This document shows positions 30,110-41,215 of a stretch of DNA of 51,460 nucleotides, piece after piece (the stretch's first letter is position 1; each line of letters starts with the position of its first letter). Below the pieces are notes generated by a model. That model had not been told where the DNA came from, ran no database searches, and worked only from the letters and a program-made list of their open reading frames with translations. Origin of the DNA: Phytophthora sp. 'mugwort' (Eukaryota; Oomycota; Peronosporomycetes; Peronosporales; Peronosporaceae); assembly GCA_033558025.1 (NCBI GenBank), contig JAUCEF010000143.1:1-51460 (forward strand), in the 5' to 3' direction. Made by a program: the position numbers and the translations under genes.

Positions 30110-31721
30110 TTTATATGGTTTAAGTATAAATAATAATAAAAGCATTAAGTGGATGCCTTGGCATTAATTTGATTTTTAGGACGTAAAAAATGCGAAAAGT
30201 TTTATTAAATAATATTTTATTTTGAAATAAAAATTTCCTAAAGAAAACTTTTTTTTTGTGAAAATTTTAAAAACAGTGAATTGAAATATCTAAGTAACTG
30301 TTAAAAAAATCAAACGAGATTCCGTTAGTAATGACGAGTGAAAATGGAAATTAGGTTTATAAAAATAAAAAAATATTTGAAAAATTTTGAAAAATTTACT
30401 TAAAAAGGTGAAAGTCCTGTAGAATAATAATTGTTTTTATAATAGTAAAAAGGGTTATGTGTAAGCCTTTTTGAATATTGGGGAACCACCCTCAAAACCT
30501 TTTAAAAATTAATGATCGATAGTGGACAAGTACTGTAAAGGAAAGGTGAAAAAGAACTTTTGAGTTTGAAATAATTCTGAAACTTAATGTTAACAATCAA
30601 TTGAAACTTTTTTAAAAAGTAACAGTGTACCTTTTGCATAATGGGCCAGCAAGTTTATTTTTATAGCAAGCTTAATTTAATAAAGTAGGCGTAGATAAAT
30701 CAAGTTTTAAAAAGCTTTTTAGTTATATAAATAAGACCCGAAACTGAGTGATCTAACCATGAACAGATTGAAAAATAGGTAAAACTATTTGAAGGATCGA
30801 ACTCACATATGTGGCAAAATATGGAGATGATTTGTGGTTAGGAGTGAAAGGCTAATCAAACTCAGAGATAGCTGGTTTTCCGCGAAATCTATTGAAGTAG
30901 AGCATTTAAAATCTTTTTTTGGGGTAGAGCACTCATTGAGCTAGGGGGTGTAAAAACTTACTGAATTCTTGGAAACTCCGAATACAAAAAAAAGTAATTT
31001 AAATAGACAGACATTAGGCGCTAAGGTCTTTTGTCAAAAGGGAAACAGCCCAGATTGATCGCTAAGGTCTCTAAATAATATTCTAAGTGAAAAAGGAAGT
31101 GAAAAAATGATTACAACCCATAGGTAGGCTTGGAAGCAGCCATCCTTTAAAGAAAGCGTAATAGCTCATTGGTCTAGTTTTTTTGCGCCTAAAATGTATC
31201 GAGACTTAAGAAATTTACCGAAGCGGCAAGTTTTATTTTTAATAAAACGGTAGCGGAACATTCTGTATGTTAATAAAGATATATTGTGAAATATGTTGAA
31301 GATATCAGAAAAGAAAATGCTGGCATTAGTAACAAAAAATAACGAATATAAATCGTTATCACCGTAAATCCAAGGGTTTCTATGTTAAGATGTATTACAT
31401 AGAGTGAAACGGCCCCTAAGAAAGATTTGACGAAAGCAGATTTTGATGGGATAATTTTTAAATTAAATTTTTTTAAAAAAGTGACAAAAATTTTTAATTT
31501 TTCAGGAAATAGCTTTTTTAATTAAAAACCGTACCCTAAACCGACACAGGTGGATAGGTCGAGTAGACTAAGGTGAATGAGAGAACTATATTGAAGGAAC
31601 TCGGCAAAATGACTTTGTAACTTCGGGATAAAAAGTACCTAATTATTTTTAATAATTAGGTGTCACAAAATAGGGGGTTGCGACTGTTTAATAAAAACTT
31701 AGGACTCTGCTAAATGGTAAC

Positions 31722-31759
<38 letters not shown>

Positions 31760-31817
31760 ATTAAAAGGAAATGTTTGCGCATTAAATGGAAGTCCCAGTA
31801 AACGGCGGCCGTAACTC

Positions 31818-31874
<57 letters not shown>

Positions 31875-32310
31875 TGTAACGACATCCCCGCTGTCTCCAA
31901 TATAGACTCAGTGAATTTGAATTATCCGTGAAGATGCGGATTTTCTATAGTTAGACGGAAAGACCCCGTGAACCTTTACTACATCTTTATATTGTTATTT
32001 TATCTAATATGTGTAGTATAAGTGGTAATCTTTTAAACCTTTACGCTAGTAAATTGTATAGATATTCTTGAAATACCACTCTTATTAAAATAAATAACTA
32101 ATATTTTTTAAATAGACATTGTATGGTTGGTAGTTTGACTGGGGCGGTCACCTCCTAAAGAGTAACGGAGGTGTACAAAGGTAAGCTCAAATTGGATAAT
32201 ATTATCAATTGTAGAGCATAATGGTAAAAGCTTGCTTGACTGTAAGATAGACATATCAAACAGGGACGAAAGTCGGTCATAGTGATCCGATAATTCTTTG
32301 TGGAAAGATT

Positions 32311-32353
<43 letters not shown>

Positions 32354-32431
32354 GACTCCTAAGAGCTCCTATCGACGGAGTCGTTTGGCACCTCGATGTC
32401 GACTCATCACATCCTGGAGCTGAAGAAGGTT

Positions 32432-32471
<40 letters not shown>

Positions 32472-32768
32472 TTGGGTTTAGAACGTCGTGAGACAGTTTG
32501 GTTCCTATCTTCTATAGATATTTTGAAAAATGCAAGAATCTAACTCTAGTACGAGAGGACCGAGAAGGGTAAATCTCTGGTGTATCGGTTGTTGAGAGGC
32601 ATAGCCGAGTAGCTAAATTTATTTTGGATAATTACTGAAAGCATCTAAGTAAGAAACCATTCTTAAAAATTTTTCATATAAAAACTGTAAAAGATGATTA
32701 CATTAATAGGTTTTAAGTATAAGTATTGTAAAATATTTAGCTTAAAAATACTAAAAGTTTTAAAAATT
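30110..32768 (+). rRNA. rnl: Large subunit ribosomal RNA
   Basis: This is recognised along its length by conserved 23S segments. These are AAGTGGATGCCTTGG near the 5' end, the GTAACTATAACG-region equivalent CTGACGGTCCTAAGGTAGCG, the peptidyl-transferase region ending CAGGGACGAAAGTCGG and CTCAACGGATAAAAGGTACT, and the sarcin-ricin loop AGTACGAGAGGACC near 32550. No intron is seen. Both ends are approximate; a short pairing of GGTTTAAGTA at the 5' end with TTAGCTTAAAAATACT near the 3' end guides them. No separate 5S gene was recognised nearby. Confidence 0.96.
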
Positions 32769-32781
32769 AAAATATAATTAT

Positions 32782-32853
32782 TTCTTTGTAGCTCAACGGT
32801 AGAGCAAATGGCTGTTAACCATTAGGTTGTAGGTTCAAATCCTATCAAAGAAG
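32782..32853 (+). tRNA. trnN(guu): tRNA-Asn(GUU)
   Basis: Acceptor stem TTCTTTG/CAAAGAA, D arm GCTCAACGGTAGAGC, anticodon loop CTGTTAA (anticodon GUU), and T arm GTAGGTTCAAATCCTAT. It is the first of five tRNAs directly downstream of rnl. Confidence 0.96.
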
Positions 32854-32864
32854 TTTTATATTTT

Positions 32865-32955
32865 AGGTCGAATAGCCAAGTCAGGTTTAAGGCAGTAGTT
32901 TGCTAAACTATCAGTTAATTTATTAACTCGTGGGTTCAAATCCCACTTCGACTTA
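32865..32955 (+). tRNA. trnS(gcu): tRNA-Ser(GCU)
   Basis: Acceptor stem AGGTCGA/TCGACTT (one G-U pair), anticodon loop TTGCTAA (anticodon GCU), a long variable arm, and T arm GTGGGTTCAAATCCCAC. Confidence 0.95.
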
Positions 32956-32978
32956 TTTTATTAATAAAGTATTAATAA

Positions 32979-33050
32979 GATGATGTAGTTTAATGGTAGA
33001 GCGTGGGAATCATAATCCTAATGTTGTAGGTTCAAATCCTACCATCATTA
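32979..33050 (+). tRNA. trnM(cau): tRNA-Met(CAU), probable elongator
   Basis: Acceptor stem GATGATG/CATCATT, anticodon stem-loop TGGGA-ATCATAA-TCCTA (anticodon CAU), and T arm GTAGGTTCAAATCCTAC. I assign it as the elongator by elimination, because the tRNA at 33156 has the initiator-like arm and that at 25570 the Ile(CAU)-like arm. Confidence 0.85.
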
Positions 33051-33062
33051 ATTATCTTTAAA

Positions 33063-33137
33063 CGGAAGGTAGCATAGTCTGGCTAATGCGTCTGTTTTGG
33101 GAACAGAAGATCAAAGGTTCAAATCCTTTTCTTCCGA
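33063..33137 (+). tRNA. trnP(ugg): tRNA-Pro(UGG)
   Basis: Acceptor stem CGGAAGG/TCTTCCG, anticodon stem-loop TCTGT-TTTGGGA-ACAGA (anticodon UGG), and T arm AAAGGTTCAAATCCTTT. Confidence 0.96.
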
Positions 33138-33155
33138 AAAAGGAAGAAAATATAA

Positions 33156-33227
33156 GATGAGATAGAGTAATAGGTAACTTATCAGGCTCATAATCTGAAG
33201 ATGTAGGTTCAAATCCTACTCTCATCA
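33156..33227 (+). tRNA. trnfM(cau): tRNA-fMet(CAU), initiator
   Basis: Acceptor stem GATGAGA/TCTCATC, anticodon stem-loop TCAGG-CTCATAA-TCTGA (anticodon CAU), and T arm GTAGGTTCAAATCCTAC. The CATCAGGCTCATAATCTGA-like arm matches that of plant and bacterial-type initiator tRNAs. The first pair is G1-C72 rather than the bacterial C1-A72 mismatch. Confidence 0.85.
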
Positions 33228-33249
33228 TTTTAAAATTAATATATAATTT

Positions 33250-33621
33250 ATGATTCAAATTCAAACTAAATTAAAAGTAAATGATAATAGTGGTATTAAA
33301 ATAGGACAATGTATAAAAATTTATAAAAAAAAAATTGGAAAAATTGGGGATACAATTTTAATTTCTGCTAAAAAATTACGTTTAAATCAAAAAAAAAAAA
33401 TTAAAATAATTAAAGGAGATTTATTTAAAGCTTTAATTATACATACAACATATCAAAAAAAAAGTACAATAGGTAATATAATAAAATTTGATAAAAATTG
33501 TATAATTATTTTAAATAATCAAAATAAACCCCTAGGAACACGTATATTTGGTCCGATTACTTCTGAATTTCGGAAGAAAAAAAATTTCAAAATATTAGCA
33601 TTAGCTTCAAATATTTTATAA
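33250..33621 (+). CDS. rpl14: Large subunit ribosomal protein L14
   Basis: L14 lies at the subunit interface of the large subunit. The 123-residue protein begins MIQIQTKLKVNDNSGIKIGQCIKI (bacterial MIQxxTxLxVADNSGA). It contains KGDLFKALIIHTTYQ and ends with RIFGPITSEFRKKKNFKILALASNIL, the conserved GPV..ELR...F.KI.SLA..VL pattern. rpl5 follows after six bases, the bacterial order (with rpl24 lost). Confidence 0.97.
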   Translation: MIQIQTKLKVNDNSGIKIGQCIKIYKKKIGKIGDTILISAKKLRLNQKKKIKIIKGDLFKALIIHTTYQKKSTIGNIIKFDKNCIIILNNQNKPLGTRIFGPITSEFRKKKNFKILALASNIL

Positions 33622-33627
33622 AAATAT

Positions 33628-34155
33628 ATGAAAAAAAATTTACAAATCCATTATCAAAATATTACTATATACGATCTTTTAACAAAATTAAATTTTAAAA
33701 ATATATTTGAAATACCTAAAATAAGTAAAATATGTTTAAATATTGGTTTTAAAAACGCTAATATTGAAAAAAAAAAATTAATTAATATAATTTTACTTTT
33801 AAAATTAATAACAAATCAAAAACCTATAATAACAAAATCAAAAAAAAATAATATTTTTTTAAAAATCAAAAAAAATTCAATTATAGGTTGTAAAATAACT
33901 TTAAGAAAAAAAAATATTTTTAATTTTTTAGAAAAAATTTTGATTTTTCTTTTTCAAAATTTAACTAAAATAAATTTTAATTTTAAAAATCAAAATATTT
34001 TAAATTTTCAAATTCGAAATATTTTAGATTTTTTTGAATTAAAAACTGAATTTTTAAAATTCAAAGATATACCTCCAATAGATGTTTCTATTCATACAAA
34101 TGCAAAAAATCATTATGAATTATTTTTATTATTAAATTCACTATTTTTATTATAA
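33628..34155 (+). CDS. rpl5: Large subunit ribosomal protein L5
   Basis: L5 binds the central protuberance of the large subunit. The 175-residue protein is divergent but has the L5 core: NFKNIFEIPKISKICLNIGF, then LLKLITNQKPIITKSKKN (LE.ITGQKP..T.AK), and GCKITLRKKNIFNFLEKIL (G..VTLR...M..FL.....). Its place directly behind rpl14 supports the call. Confidence 0.93.
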   Translation: MKKNLQIHYQNITIYDLLTKLNFKNIFEIPKISKICLNIGFKNANIEKKKLINIILLLKLITNQKPIITKSKKNNIFLKIKKNSIIGCKITLRKKNIFNFLEKILIFLFQNLTKINFNFKNQNILNFQIRNILDFFELKTEFLKFKDIPPIDVSIHTNAKNHYELFLLLNSLFLL

Positions 34156-34168
34156 AAATAATTTATTA

Positions 34169-34240
34169 GCAAAAATAGCTCAATGGTAGAGTATAACCTT
34201 GCCAAGGTTAATGTTGAGGGTTCAAATCCCTTTTTTTGCT
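34169..34240 (+). tRNA. trnG(gcc): tRNA-Gly(GCC)
   Basis: Acceptor stem GCAAAAA/TTTTTGC, D arm GCTCAATGGTAGAGT, anticodon stem-loop AACCT-TGCCAAG-GTT (anticodon GCC), and T arm GAGGGTTCAAATCCCTT. Confidence 0.95.
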
Positions 34241-34340
34241 TAATTCAAATAAATGTACCCAAAGGCAGTATTTGGTATTTCCATTTTTTAATTAGGGAAT
34301 AATATTAGTATTGACATTTATTTACTTCTTTATAAAAATT

Positions 34341-34871
34341 ATGATTTTTTTTAACATTATTAAAAGGATATTTTTTGCTTATAATCTATATAAAATTATA
34401 CAAGATATATTAAAAATACATCCTAAATTTTTTCAAAATATTTTTAAATTTATTTTAATTCTTTTACCTCTTGAAATAACTTTATTAGAAGATTTTATAG
34501 ATTTAGAGACTGAGGCTGAGGAAGCTGCTTTAAAAAAAGAAGAAAAACCTAAAAGTATTTTAAAAAGAATTGACGATAATATGCCAACTATTTTCGTTTT
34601 TTTTTTTTTATCTTTTTTGTTTTATTTATTTCTAGATGCTTTTTTTTTTGATAGCGACAATTTCCCAAGCGATTTTCCTAGTAATTTTTCAACTGATTTA
34701 AATTTTGATTCAGATAGTGACTCTTTACCAAAACCACCAAAAAGAAAAATTACAAGATCTGGAAATCCTCTGAATCTATATAGATATTTTCATTATTTAG
34801 ATGTTGAAACAGGTGAACGTATAGATGATATCGATCGATTAGATCCTGATACTTATGAAATAGTGGATTAA
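34341..34871 (+). CDS. Unidentified ORF, 176 residues, acidic C-terminal half
   Basis: I do not recognise this protein. From the ATG (MIFFNIIKRIFFAYN) it has a hydrophobic N-terminal stretch and a second, stronger membrane helix near the middle (PTIFVFFFLSFLFYLFLDAF). A serine/aspartate-rich linker (DSDNFPSDFPSNF and FDSDSDSLPKPPKRK) follows, then a tail with YRYFHYLDVETGERIDDIDR. The acidic composition is unlike the lysine/asparagine-rich ribosomal proteins around it. It lies between two trnG genes. It could be a divergent membrane-complex subunit or a lineage-specific gene; a TTG at 34311 would add ten residues. Confidence 0.7.
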   Translation: MIFFNIIKRIFFAYNLYKIIQDILKIHPKFFQNIFKFILILLPLEITLLEDFIDLETEAEEAALKKEEKPKSILKRIDDNMPTIFVFFFLSFLFYLFLDAFFFDSDNFPSDFPSNFSTDLNFDSDSDSLPKPPKRKITRSGNPLNLYRYFHYLDVETGERIDDIDRLDPDTYEIVD

Positions 34872-34932
34872 TTTATTCCACTTTTTCTTTTTTAAAACAA
34901 TAATAAACATTTTTTAAACAATAAAAATATAC

Positions 34933-35004
34933 GTGATTATAGATTAATTGGTAAATCCTTTATCTTCCAAGTAAATATTATGGGTTCAAATCCCATTAAT
35001 CACA
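34933..35004 (+). tRNA. trnG(ucc): tRNA-Gly(UCC)
   Basis: Acceptor stem GTGATTA/TAATCAC, anticodon loop CTTCCAA (anticodon UCC), and T arm ATGGGTTCAAATCCCAT. It is the second glycine tRNA of the region. Confidence 0.95.
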
Positions 35005-35021
35005 TATTTAAAATATCTTTA

Positions 35022-35105
35022 GGAGAAATGGCTGAGTGGTTAAAAGCGGCAGACTGTAAATTTGTTGAAATATTTTCTACGTAGGTTCAAATCCTACTTT
35101 CTCCA
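35022..35105 (+). tRNA. trnY(gua): tRNA-Tyr(GUA)
   Basis: Acceptor stem GGAGAAA/TTTCTCC, anticodon loop CTGTAAA (anticodon GUA), a long variable arm as in bacterial-type tyrosine tRNAs, and T arm GTAGGTTCAAATCCTAC. Confidence 0.95.
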
Positions 35106-35467
35106 ATAAAGATCTAAAAAAAAAAAAGGATAAACAAATTAAAAAAAGGATAAAAAGATAAAATATCTTTAAATAGTTAAGTTAAAAAGATATTTATCTT
35201 TTCAACAAAAAATTCAAAAACATATTTAGGGGGGGATCCTTTTCAAAAAATAATATTTTTTTTTCGTGATACAAAGAAATTTTTATTAATAACTAATTGA
35301 ATTTTTAAAAATTAAAAAATTTTAATCCTTTAAGACAATATAAGACAATATAAGACAATATAAGACAATATAAGACAATATAAGACAAAAATTAATATAA
35401 GAATGTTATAATATTAAATTTTTAAATATTTGTTATTTTAAAAATTAATATTAAATAATTAATATAA
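35106..35467. other. Noncoding interval upstream of rns with repeats and a G7 run
   Basis: There is no gene in these ~360 bases. They hold a repeated AAAAAAAGGATAAA motif near 35125-35160, an imperfect hairpin around 35152-35205 (AAAGATAAAATATCTTT facing AAAAGATATTTATCTTTT), a run of seven Gs at 35229-35235 unusual in this AT-rich DNA, and the 10-base tandem repeat at 35331-35388. It may carry processing or promoter signals for rns. Confidence 0.6.
35331..35388 (+). repeat. 10-base tandem repeat TAAGACAATA
   Basis: There are five perfect copies of TAAGACAATA followed by a partial copy (TAAGACAA), about 80 bases before the conserved 5' part of rns. The repeat is exact, with no divergence between units. 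Confidence 0.97.
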
Positions 35468-36328
35468 AACTTAAATAGAGTTTGATCCTGGCTCAGAATA
35501 AATGCTATCGGTATGCTTAACACATGCAAGTTGAATGTTTTTAAAACATAGCGAACGGGTGAGTAACACGTGAATTATCTACCTTTTAATTCAGAATAAT
35601 TATTTTTATAAAAATACTGAATAAATTAATTAAAGTTTTTAACGTTAAAAGATGAGTTTGCGCAAGATTATGGTAGTTGGTAGTTTAATAGACAACCAAG
35701 CCTATTATCTTTAGCTGGTTTGAAAGAATGATCAGCCACATTGGGACTGAGACACGGCCCAAACTTTTTTAAAGGCAGCAGTGGGGAATTTTGGACAATG
35801 AGCGGAAGCTTGATCCAGCAATACCGAGTGGGTGATGACGGCTAATTAGGTTGTAAAGCTCTTTCATTAAGGAGGAAAATGACAGTACTTAAAAAAGAAG
35901 TTCCGGCTAATACCCGTGCCAGCAGCCGCGGTAATACGGGAGGAGCGAGCATTATTCGGGATGATTAGGCGTAAAGGGTTTGTAGGTAGTTTTTTAAGTT
36001 GAAAGAAACAAATTAAAGCTCAACTTTATACATTTTTTCAAAACTGATAAACTGGAGTATAAATAGAGGATAATGGAATTTCTATTGGAGTGATAAAATA
36101 CGTTGATAATAGAAGGAAGACCTATGGCGAAGGCAATTATCTGGGTATATACTGACACTGAGAAACGAAAGCTTGGGTAGCGAACGGGATTAGAGACCCC
36201 GGTAGTCCATGCTGTAAACGATGAGTGCTAATATTTAGAATTTTTAGATATAACAGCTAACGCGTTAAGCACTCCGCCTGAAAAGTATAATCGCAAGATT
36301 GAAATTCAAAGGAATTGACGGGAGTCTA

Positions 36329-36360
<32 letters not shown>

Positions 36361-36980
36361 AATACGCGCAGAACCTTACCAACTCTTGCTAATTTTTATT
36401 TAAAATTTTTATATAAAAAACAGGTGTTGCATGGCTGTCGTCAGCTCGTGTTGTGAAATGTTTGGTTAAATCCTTTAACGAGCGCAACCCCTATGATTAG
36501 TTACTAATTTATTATAAATAGATAAAAGTACTCTAATGAAAAAATTAATGATAGGTTAATGGAAGGTGGGGATGACGTCAAGTCTTCATGGCCCTTATGA
36601 GTTGGGCTACACACGTGCTACAATGATAATTACAATGAGAAGCAATAATGATATAAGTTGGAGCAAATCTTCAAAAATTATCTTAGTTCGAATTAAGGGC
36701 TGAAACTCGCCCTTATGAAGTTGGAATCGCTAGTAATCGCAGAACAGCATGCTGCGGTGAATATGTTACTGGACTTTGTACACACCGCCCGTCACATCAG
36801 GGAAGTTGATTGTTTTTAAAATAATTTTTAATTCTTTTATAAAATTTAATAATTATTTAAATAAAATAATTTAAAATTTTTATAAAATAAATTATAATTC
36901 CTAAAAAGTGGTTAGTAACTTTGATGAAGTCGTAACAAGGTAGTCGTAGGGGAACCTGTGTCTGGAAGAGATCTTTAAGC
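35468..36980 (+). rRNA. rns: Small subunit ribosomal RNA
   Basis: Conserved 16S segments are seen in order. AGAGTTTGATCCTGGCTCAG lies at the 5' end, and GTGCCAGCAGCCGCGGTAAT lies near 35930. GATTAGAGACCCCGGTAGTC follows near 36190, then GGTGGAGCATGTGGTTTAAT, and GTACACACCGCCCGTCA near 36780. The final helix (GTAACAAGGTAGTCG) is followed by GGGGAACCTGTGTCTGG. The bacterial anti-Shine-Dalgarno CCTCC is absent. The 3' end is approximate. Confidence 0.97.
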
Positions 36981-37006
36981 ATTCTTAAATTAAAATTAAA
37001 AGTCTT

Positions 37007-37078
37007 AGGAAAATAGTTTAATTGGTAAAATCATAGTCTCCAAAATTATTGTTATGGGTTCAAGTCCCATTTTTCCTG
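37007..37078 (+). tRNA. trnW(cca): tRNA-Trp(CCA)
   Basis: Acceptor stem AGGAAAA/TTTTCCT, anticodon stem-loop ATAGT-CTCCAAA-ATTAT (anticodon CCA), and T arm ATGGGTTCAAGTCCCAT. A CCA anticodon reads UGG only, which fits a standard code with UGA as stop. It follows rns closely. Confidence 0.96.
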
Positions 37079-37670
37079 TTTATTATAAAATATTATAAAT
37101 CAAAAAAATTTTATAATATCTGAAATTAATTAAATTCAAGTTATAAAAATAAAATTTTATTTAAAATACTTTTTAATCAAAGGGAATTTAAATTTAGATT
37201 TATAATATTTTATAATAAATATAGTTTTATATGTTTAAAATAAAAATATTATTATAAATATTCAATTTTAAAATTACTCCATTATTCCTAAAAAAATATT
37301 CATAAACAGATTAATTAATGTTTATATTAAGAAAACATTCTCAATATTAAATAATTTTAATTTATTAGTTAATATTATTGATTAATCGTTAAATGAATAC
37401 TCTTTAAATAATTATTATTTCATTTTTATTATATTCTACATTAATATTTATTATTGTATATAAAAACATTTTAAAAATAATATGATTATTTAATATAAAT
37501 TATTTTAATTTTTAAAAAATTTTATATTCTTTAAGAAAAAAAAAAAATAATTCAATTATTTTTACAATATAAATAATAAAATTTATATTTTTTCTTGAAT
37601 ATTAATATTCAAAAACTCTTAATTTTGTATATATTAAAAATTAAATAAAATAATAAATTTCAAGTATATT
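37079..37670. other. 592-base AT-rich noncoding interval between trnW and cox2
   Basis: I see no gene, tRNA or long ORF here. A hairpin just after trnW (37090-37119; stem ATATTATAAA/TTTATAATAT, loop 10 bases) may aid processing of the rns-trnW transcript. The remainder is low-complexity A/T sequence and presumably includes the cox2 leader and promoter. Confidence 0.6.
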
Positions 37671-38447
37671 ATGACAATAATAAATTATATAAATAATCAA
37701 TTCACTTTTTTAGATATGGCTGAACCTTGGCAATTAGGTTTTCAAGATCCAGCAACACCTGTTATGGAAGGTATTATTAATTTTCATCATGATTTAATGT
37801 TTTTTTTAATTATGATTACTGTATTTGTTTGTTGGATGTTATTTAGAGTTATTACTCTTTTTGATGAAAAAAAAAATAAAATTCCAGCAACAATTGTACA
37901 TGGTGCTACTATTGAAATTATTTGGACTTCTATTCCAGCCTTAATTTTATTAACGGTAGCTATTCCATCTTTTGCTTTATTATATTCAATGGATGAAGTA
38001 ATTGATCCTATTATTACTTTAAAAGTAATTGGTAGTCAATGGTATTGGAGTTATGAATATTCAGATAATTTAGAATTTTCTGATGAACCTTTAATTTTTG
38101 ATAGTTATATGATTCAAGAAGATGATTTAGCAATAGGTCAATTTAGAATTTTAGAAGTTGATAATCGTGTGGTTGTTCCAACTAATAGTCATATTCGAGT
38201 ATTAATTACTGCTTCAGATGTTTTACATTCATGGGCAATACCTTCATTAGGTATAAAATTAGATGCTTGTCCTGGTCGTTTAAATCAAACATCAATGTTT
38301 ATTAAACGTGAAGGTGTTTTTTATGGACAATGTAGTGAAATTTGTGGAGTAAATCATGGATTTATGCCTATTGTTGTAGAAGCTGTTTCATTAGAAGATT
38401 ATTTAATTTGGTTAAAAAATAAAATCAATTTTGATTTTAATATATAA
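37671..38447 (+). CDS. cox2: Cytochrome c oxidase subunit II
   Basis: Cox2 carries the CuA centre that receives electrons from cytochrome c in complex IV. The 258-residue protein has two N-terminal membrane helices, the aromatic motif [11 protein letters not shown], and the CuA ligands in [14 protein letters not shown] and [14 protein letters not shown] (C, E, C, H, M). The start is ATG ([13 protein letters not shown]). It lies upstream of cox1, the order known from oomycetes. Confidence 0.98.
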   Translation: MTIINYINNQFTFLDMAEPWQLGFQDPATPVMEGIINFHHDLMFFLIMITVFVCWMLFRVITLFDEKKNKIPATIVHGATIEIIWTSIPALILLTVAIPSFALLYSMDEVIDPIITLKVIGSQWYWSYEYSDNLEFSDEPLIFDSYMIQEDDLAIGQFRILEVDNRVVVPTNSHIRVLITASDVLHSWAIPSLGIKLDACPGRLNQTSMFIKREGVFYGQCSEICGVNHGFMPIVVEAVSLEDYLIWLKNKINFDFNI

Positions 38448-38460
38448 TTAAAAAATTTTT

Positions 38461-38559
38461 ATGGTATTTAAAATCATTGGTATAATTTTTTTAATATTAT
38501 TACTATTTACTGATATTAAAAAATTAATTAATAAAATCAAACAATTTTTCAATAAATAA
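38461..38559 (+). CDS. tatA: Putative minimal TatA/B-type subunit
   Basis: This is a 32-codon ORF between cox2 and cox1: MVFKIIGIIFLILLLFTDIK, then KLINKIKQFFNK. It has the TatA layout of one short N-terminal membrane helix ending LLF, a polar hinge, and a basic amphipathic helix beginning with the KKL that follows LLFG in bacterial TatA. tatC is present in the same genome and tatA is reported from other stramenopile mtDNAs, so a functional reading is plausible. At 32 residues it is shorter than known TatA proteins, and the small size makes chance hard to exclude. Confidence 0.45.
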   Translation: MVFKIIGIIFLILLLFTDIKKLINKIKQFFNK

Positions 38560-38669
38560 AAATAATTTATTTTTTTGATAATAAAAAATTAAAAAAACCA
38601 ACGCTTTTTTTGATTTAAAAATAAAATATATAATTTTGCATTTAAAATAAAATTTAAAAATATAAATAA

Positions 38670-40148
<1,479 letters not shown>

Positions 40149-40390
40149 AAAAAATTTTTATAATTATTAATAATTAAATTAATCTTTATTAATAATTATA
40201 TTAAAAATTTTTAATTTAATTAATACCGTTTTACGGTGTTTTATAAAAATTTAAAATTTTTATATTATTTAAGAGAAAAAAATATTAGTAAAATTTAAAT
40301 AAAAAAAAATATTAAATCTCAAAAATTAAATCAAATAAAAATTTAATTAATAACAAATTAATTATTAATAAAATAATTTAAATTATAATT

Positions 40391-40804
40391 ATGGATATCG
40401 AAAATATTTTAATAGACTTAAACAATGACAACAATAATATTGAAAAACACGAATCACAAGAACAAACATCAAATTATATAAAATATATAATATTTATAAT
40501 AGGTGCCTTTTTTATTTTAGGTTTAACTATTTTTTTAATTTATTTCAATAGCGATTTTCCAATAGTTTCTGCATTACAGGATTTAAGGAATATCGTCGAT
40601 GATGAAACTTTCAATCAAATAAAACAAGTTGTTTTAAAAATGTTACGTGAACCTGAAAAAAGGGCGGCTGGATTAAATTTATTAGAATTATTAAAACTAA
40701 CTATTCATCCAAGACATTTATTAAAAGATAATCCACAAGAATTTGAAAAAATGATGACTCATTTAATTAAAATTTTAATTTCTATTTTTAAAGAAGATGG
40801 CTAA
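40391..40804 (+). CDS. Unidentified ORF, 137 residues, single membrane helix
   Basis: This is not recognised. A polar, acidic N-terminus (MDIENILIDLNNDNNNIEKH) precedes one membrane helix (YIKYIIFIIGAFFILGLTIF), then a helical soluble part rich in charged residues (VSALQDLRNIVDDETFNQIK and LREPEKRAAGLNLLELLKLT) with EFEKMMTHLIKILISIF at the end. Composition and codon use are compatible with a real gene, the ATG is preceded by AATT as in neighbouring genes, and a strong hairpin follows the stop. It may be lineage-specific. Confidence 0.7.
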   Translation: MDIENILIDLNNDNNNIEKHESQEQTSNYIKYIIFIIGAFFILGLTIFLIYFNSDFPIVSALQDLRNIVDDETFNQIKQVVLKMLREPEKRAAGLNLLELLKLTIHPRHLLKDNPQEFEKMMTHLIKILISIFKEDG

Positions 40805-40805
40805 A

Positions 40806-40835
40806 AAAACCTATTTAATTTGTTAAATAGGTTTC
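40806..40835 (+). terminator. Strong hairpin after the 137-residue ORF
   Basis: This is a perfect 12-base-pair inverted repeat (AAACCTATTTAA / TTAAATAGGTTT, loop TTTG) starting two bases after the ORF stop. It lies where plus-strand genes end and a convergent minus-strand unit begins further right. It is a good candidate for a transcript 3'-end or processing signal; whether it terminates transcription is inferred. Confidence 0.6.
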
Positions 40836-41215
40836 TAGATATACAATATATACATTATGTAAATTTTTACCAATTAAAAACTAATTATGTGATTTTAAAT
40901 TATAACTATGTTGATATTAATTTAATTTTAGTTATTGAGTATTTAATAAAAATTAATCTATTTAAATATTTATGTCATCAATAACTTATGTTAAACCATC
41001 TTGATTAAAAGTTATAGAATTAGCAATAATAATATTCTGTATTTATATTAAATTTGTAAGTGAACGCATTCTTCTTATATTTTTTAGAATATTTATTGAA
41101 AAAAATTGATTTTTTTAATTTATTATTTCTTAAAAAATTTAAATTTTATTATTTATATTATAAAAATAATTGAATTATTTTTTTTTTAAGAATGAAATTT
41201 TTAAATAAAACTAAT
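40836..41215. other. 380-base noncoding interval between convergent units
   Basis: No gene or tRNA is seen. It is AT-rich sequence between the hairpin ending the plus-strand cox2-cox1 block and trnR(ucu), the last gene of the minus-strand nad7-nad6 block. It contains CTAATTATGTG and TTAGTTATTGAG motifs without clear repeats. Confidence 0.6.

Noticed and set aside
33058..33264. A minus-strand frame of 68 codons containing GFEPTSS-like peptides
   Set aside because: It is the antisense of the trnM, trnP and trnfM cluster; such peptides are the well-known false translation of tRNA T arms.
30110..36980. Introns or a 5S rRNA gene in the rRNA region
   Set aside because: The conserved rnl and rns blocks are continuous with no group I or II features. 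I found no 5S-like domain, but a permuted divergent 5S could escape inspection by eye; a covariance model search would decide.
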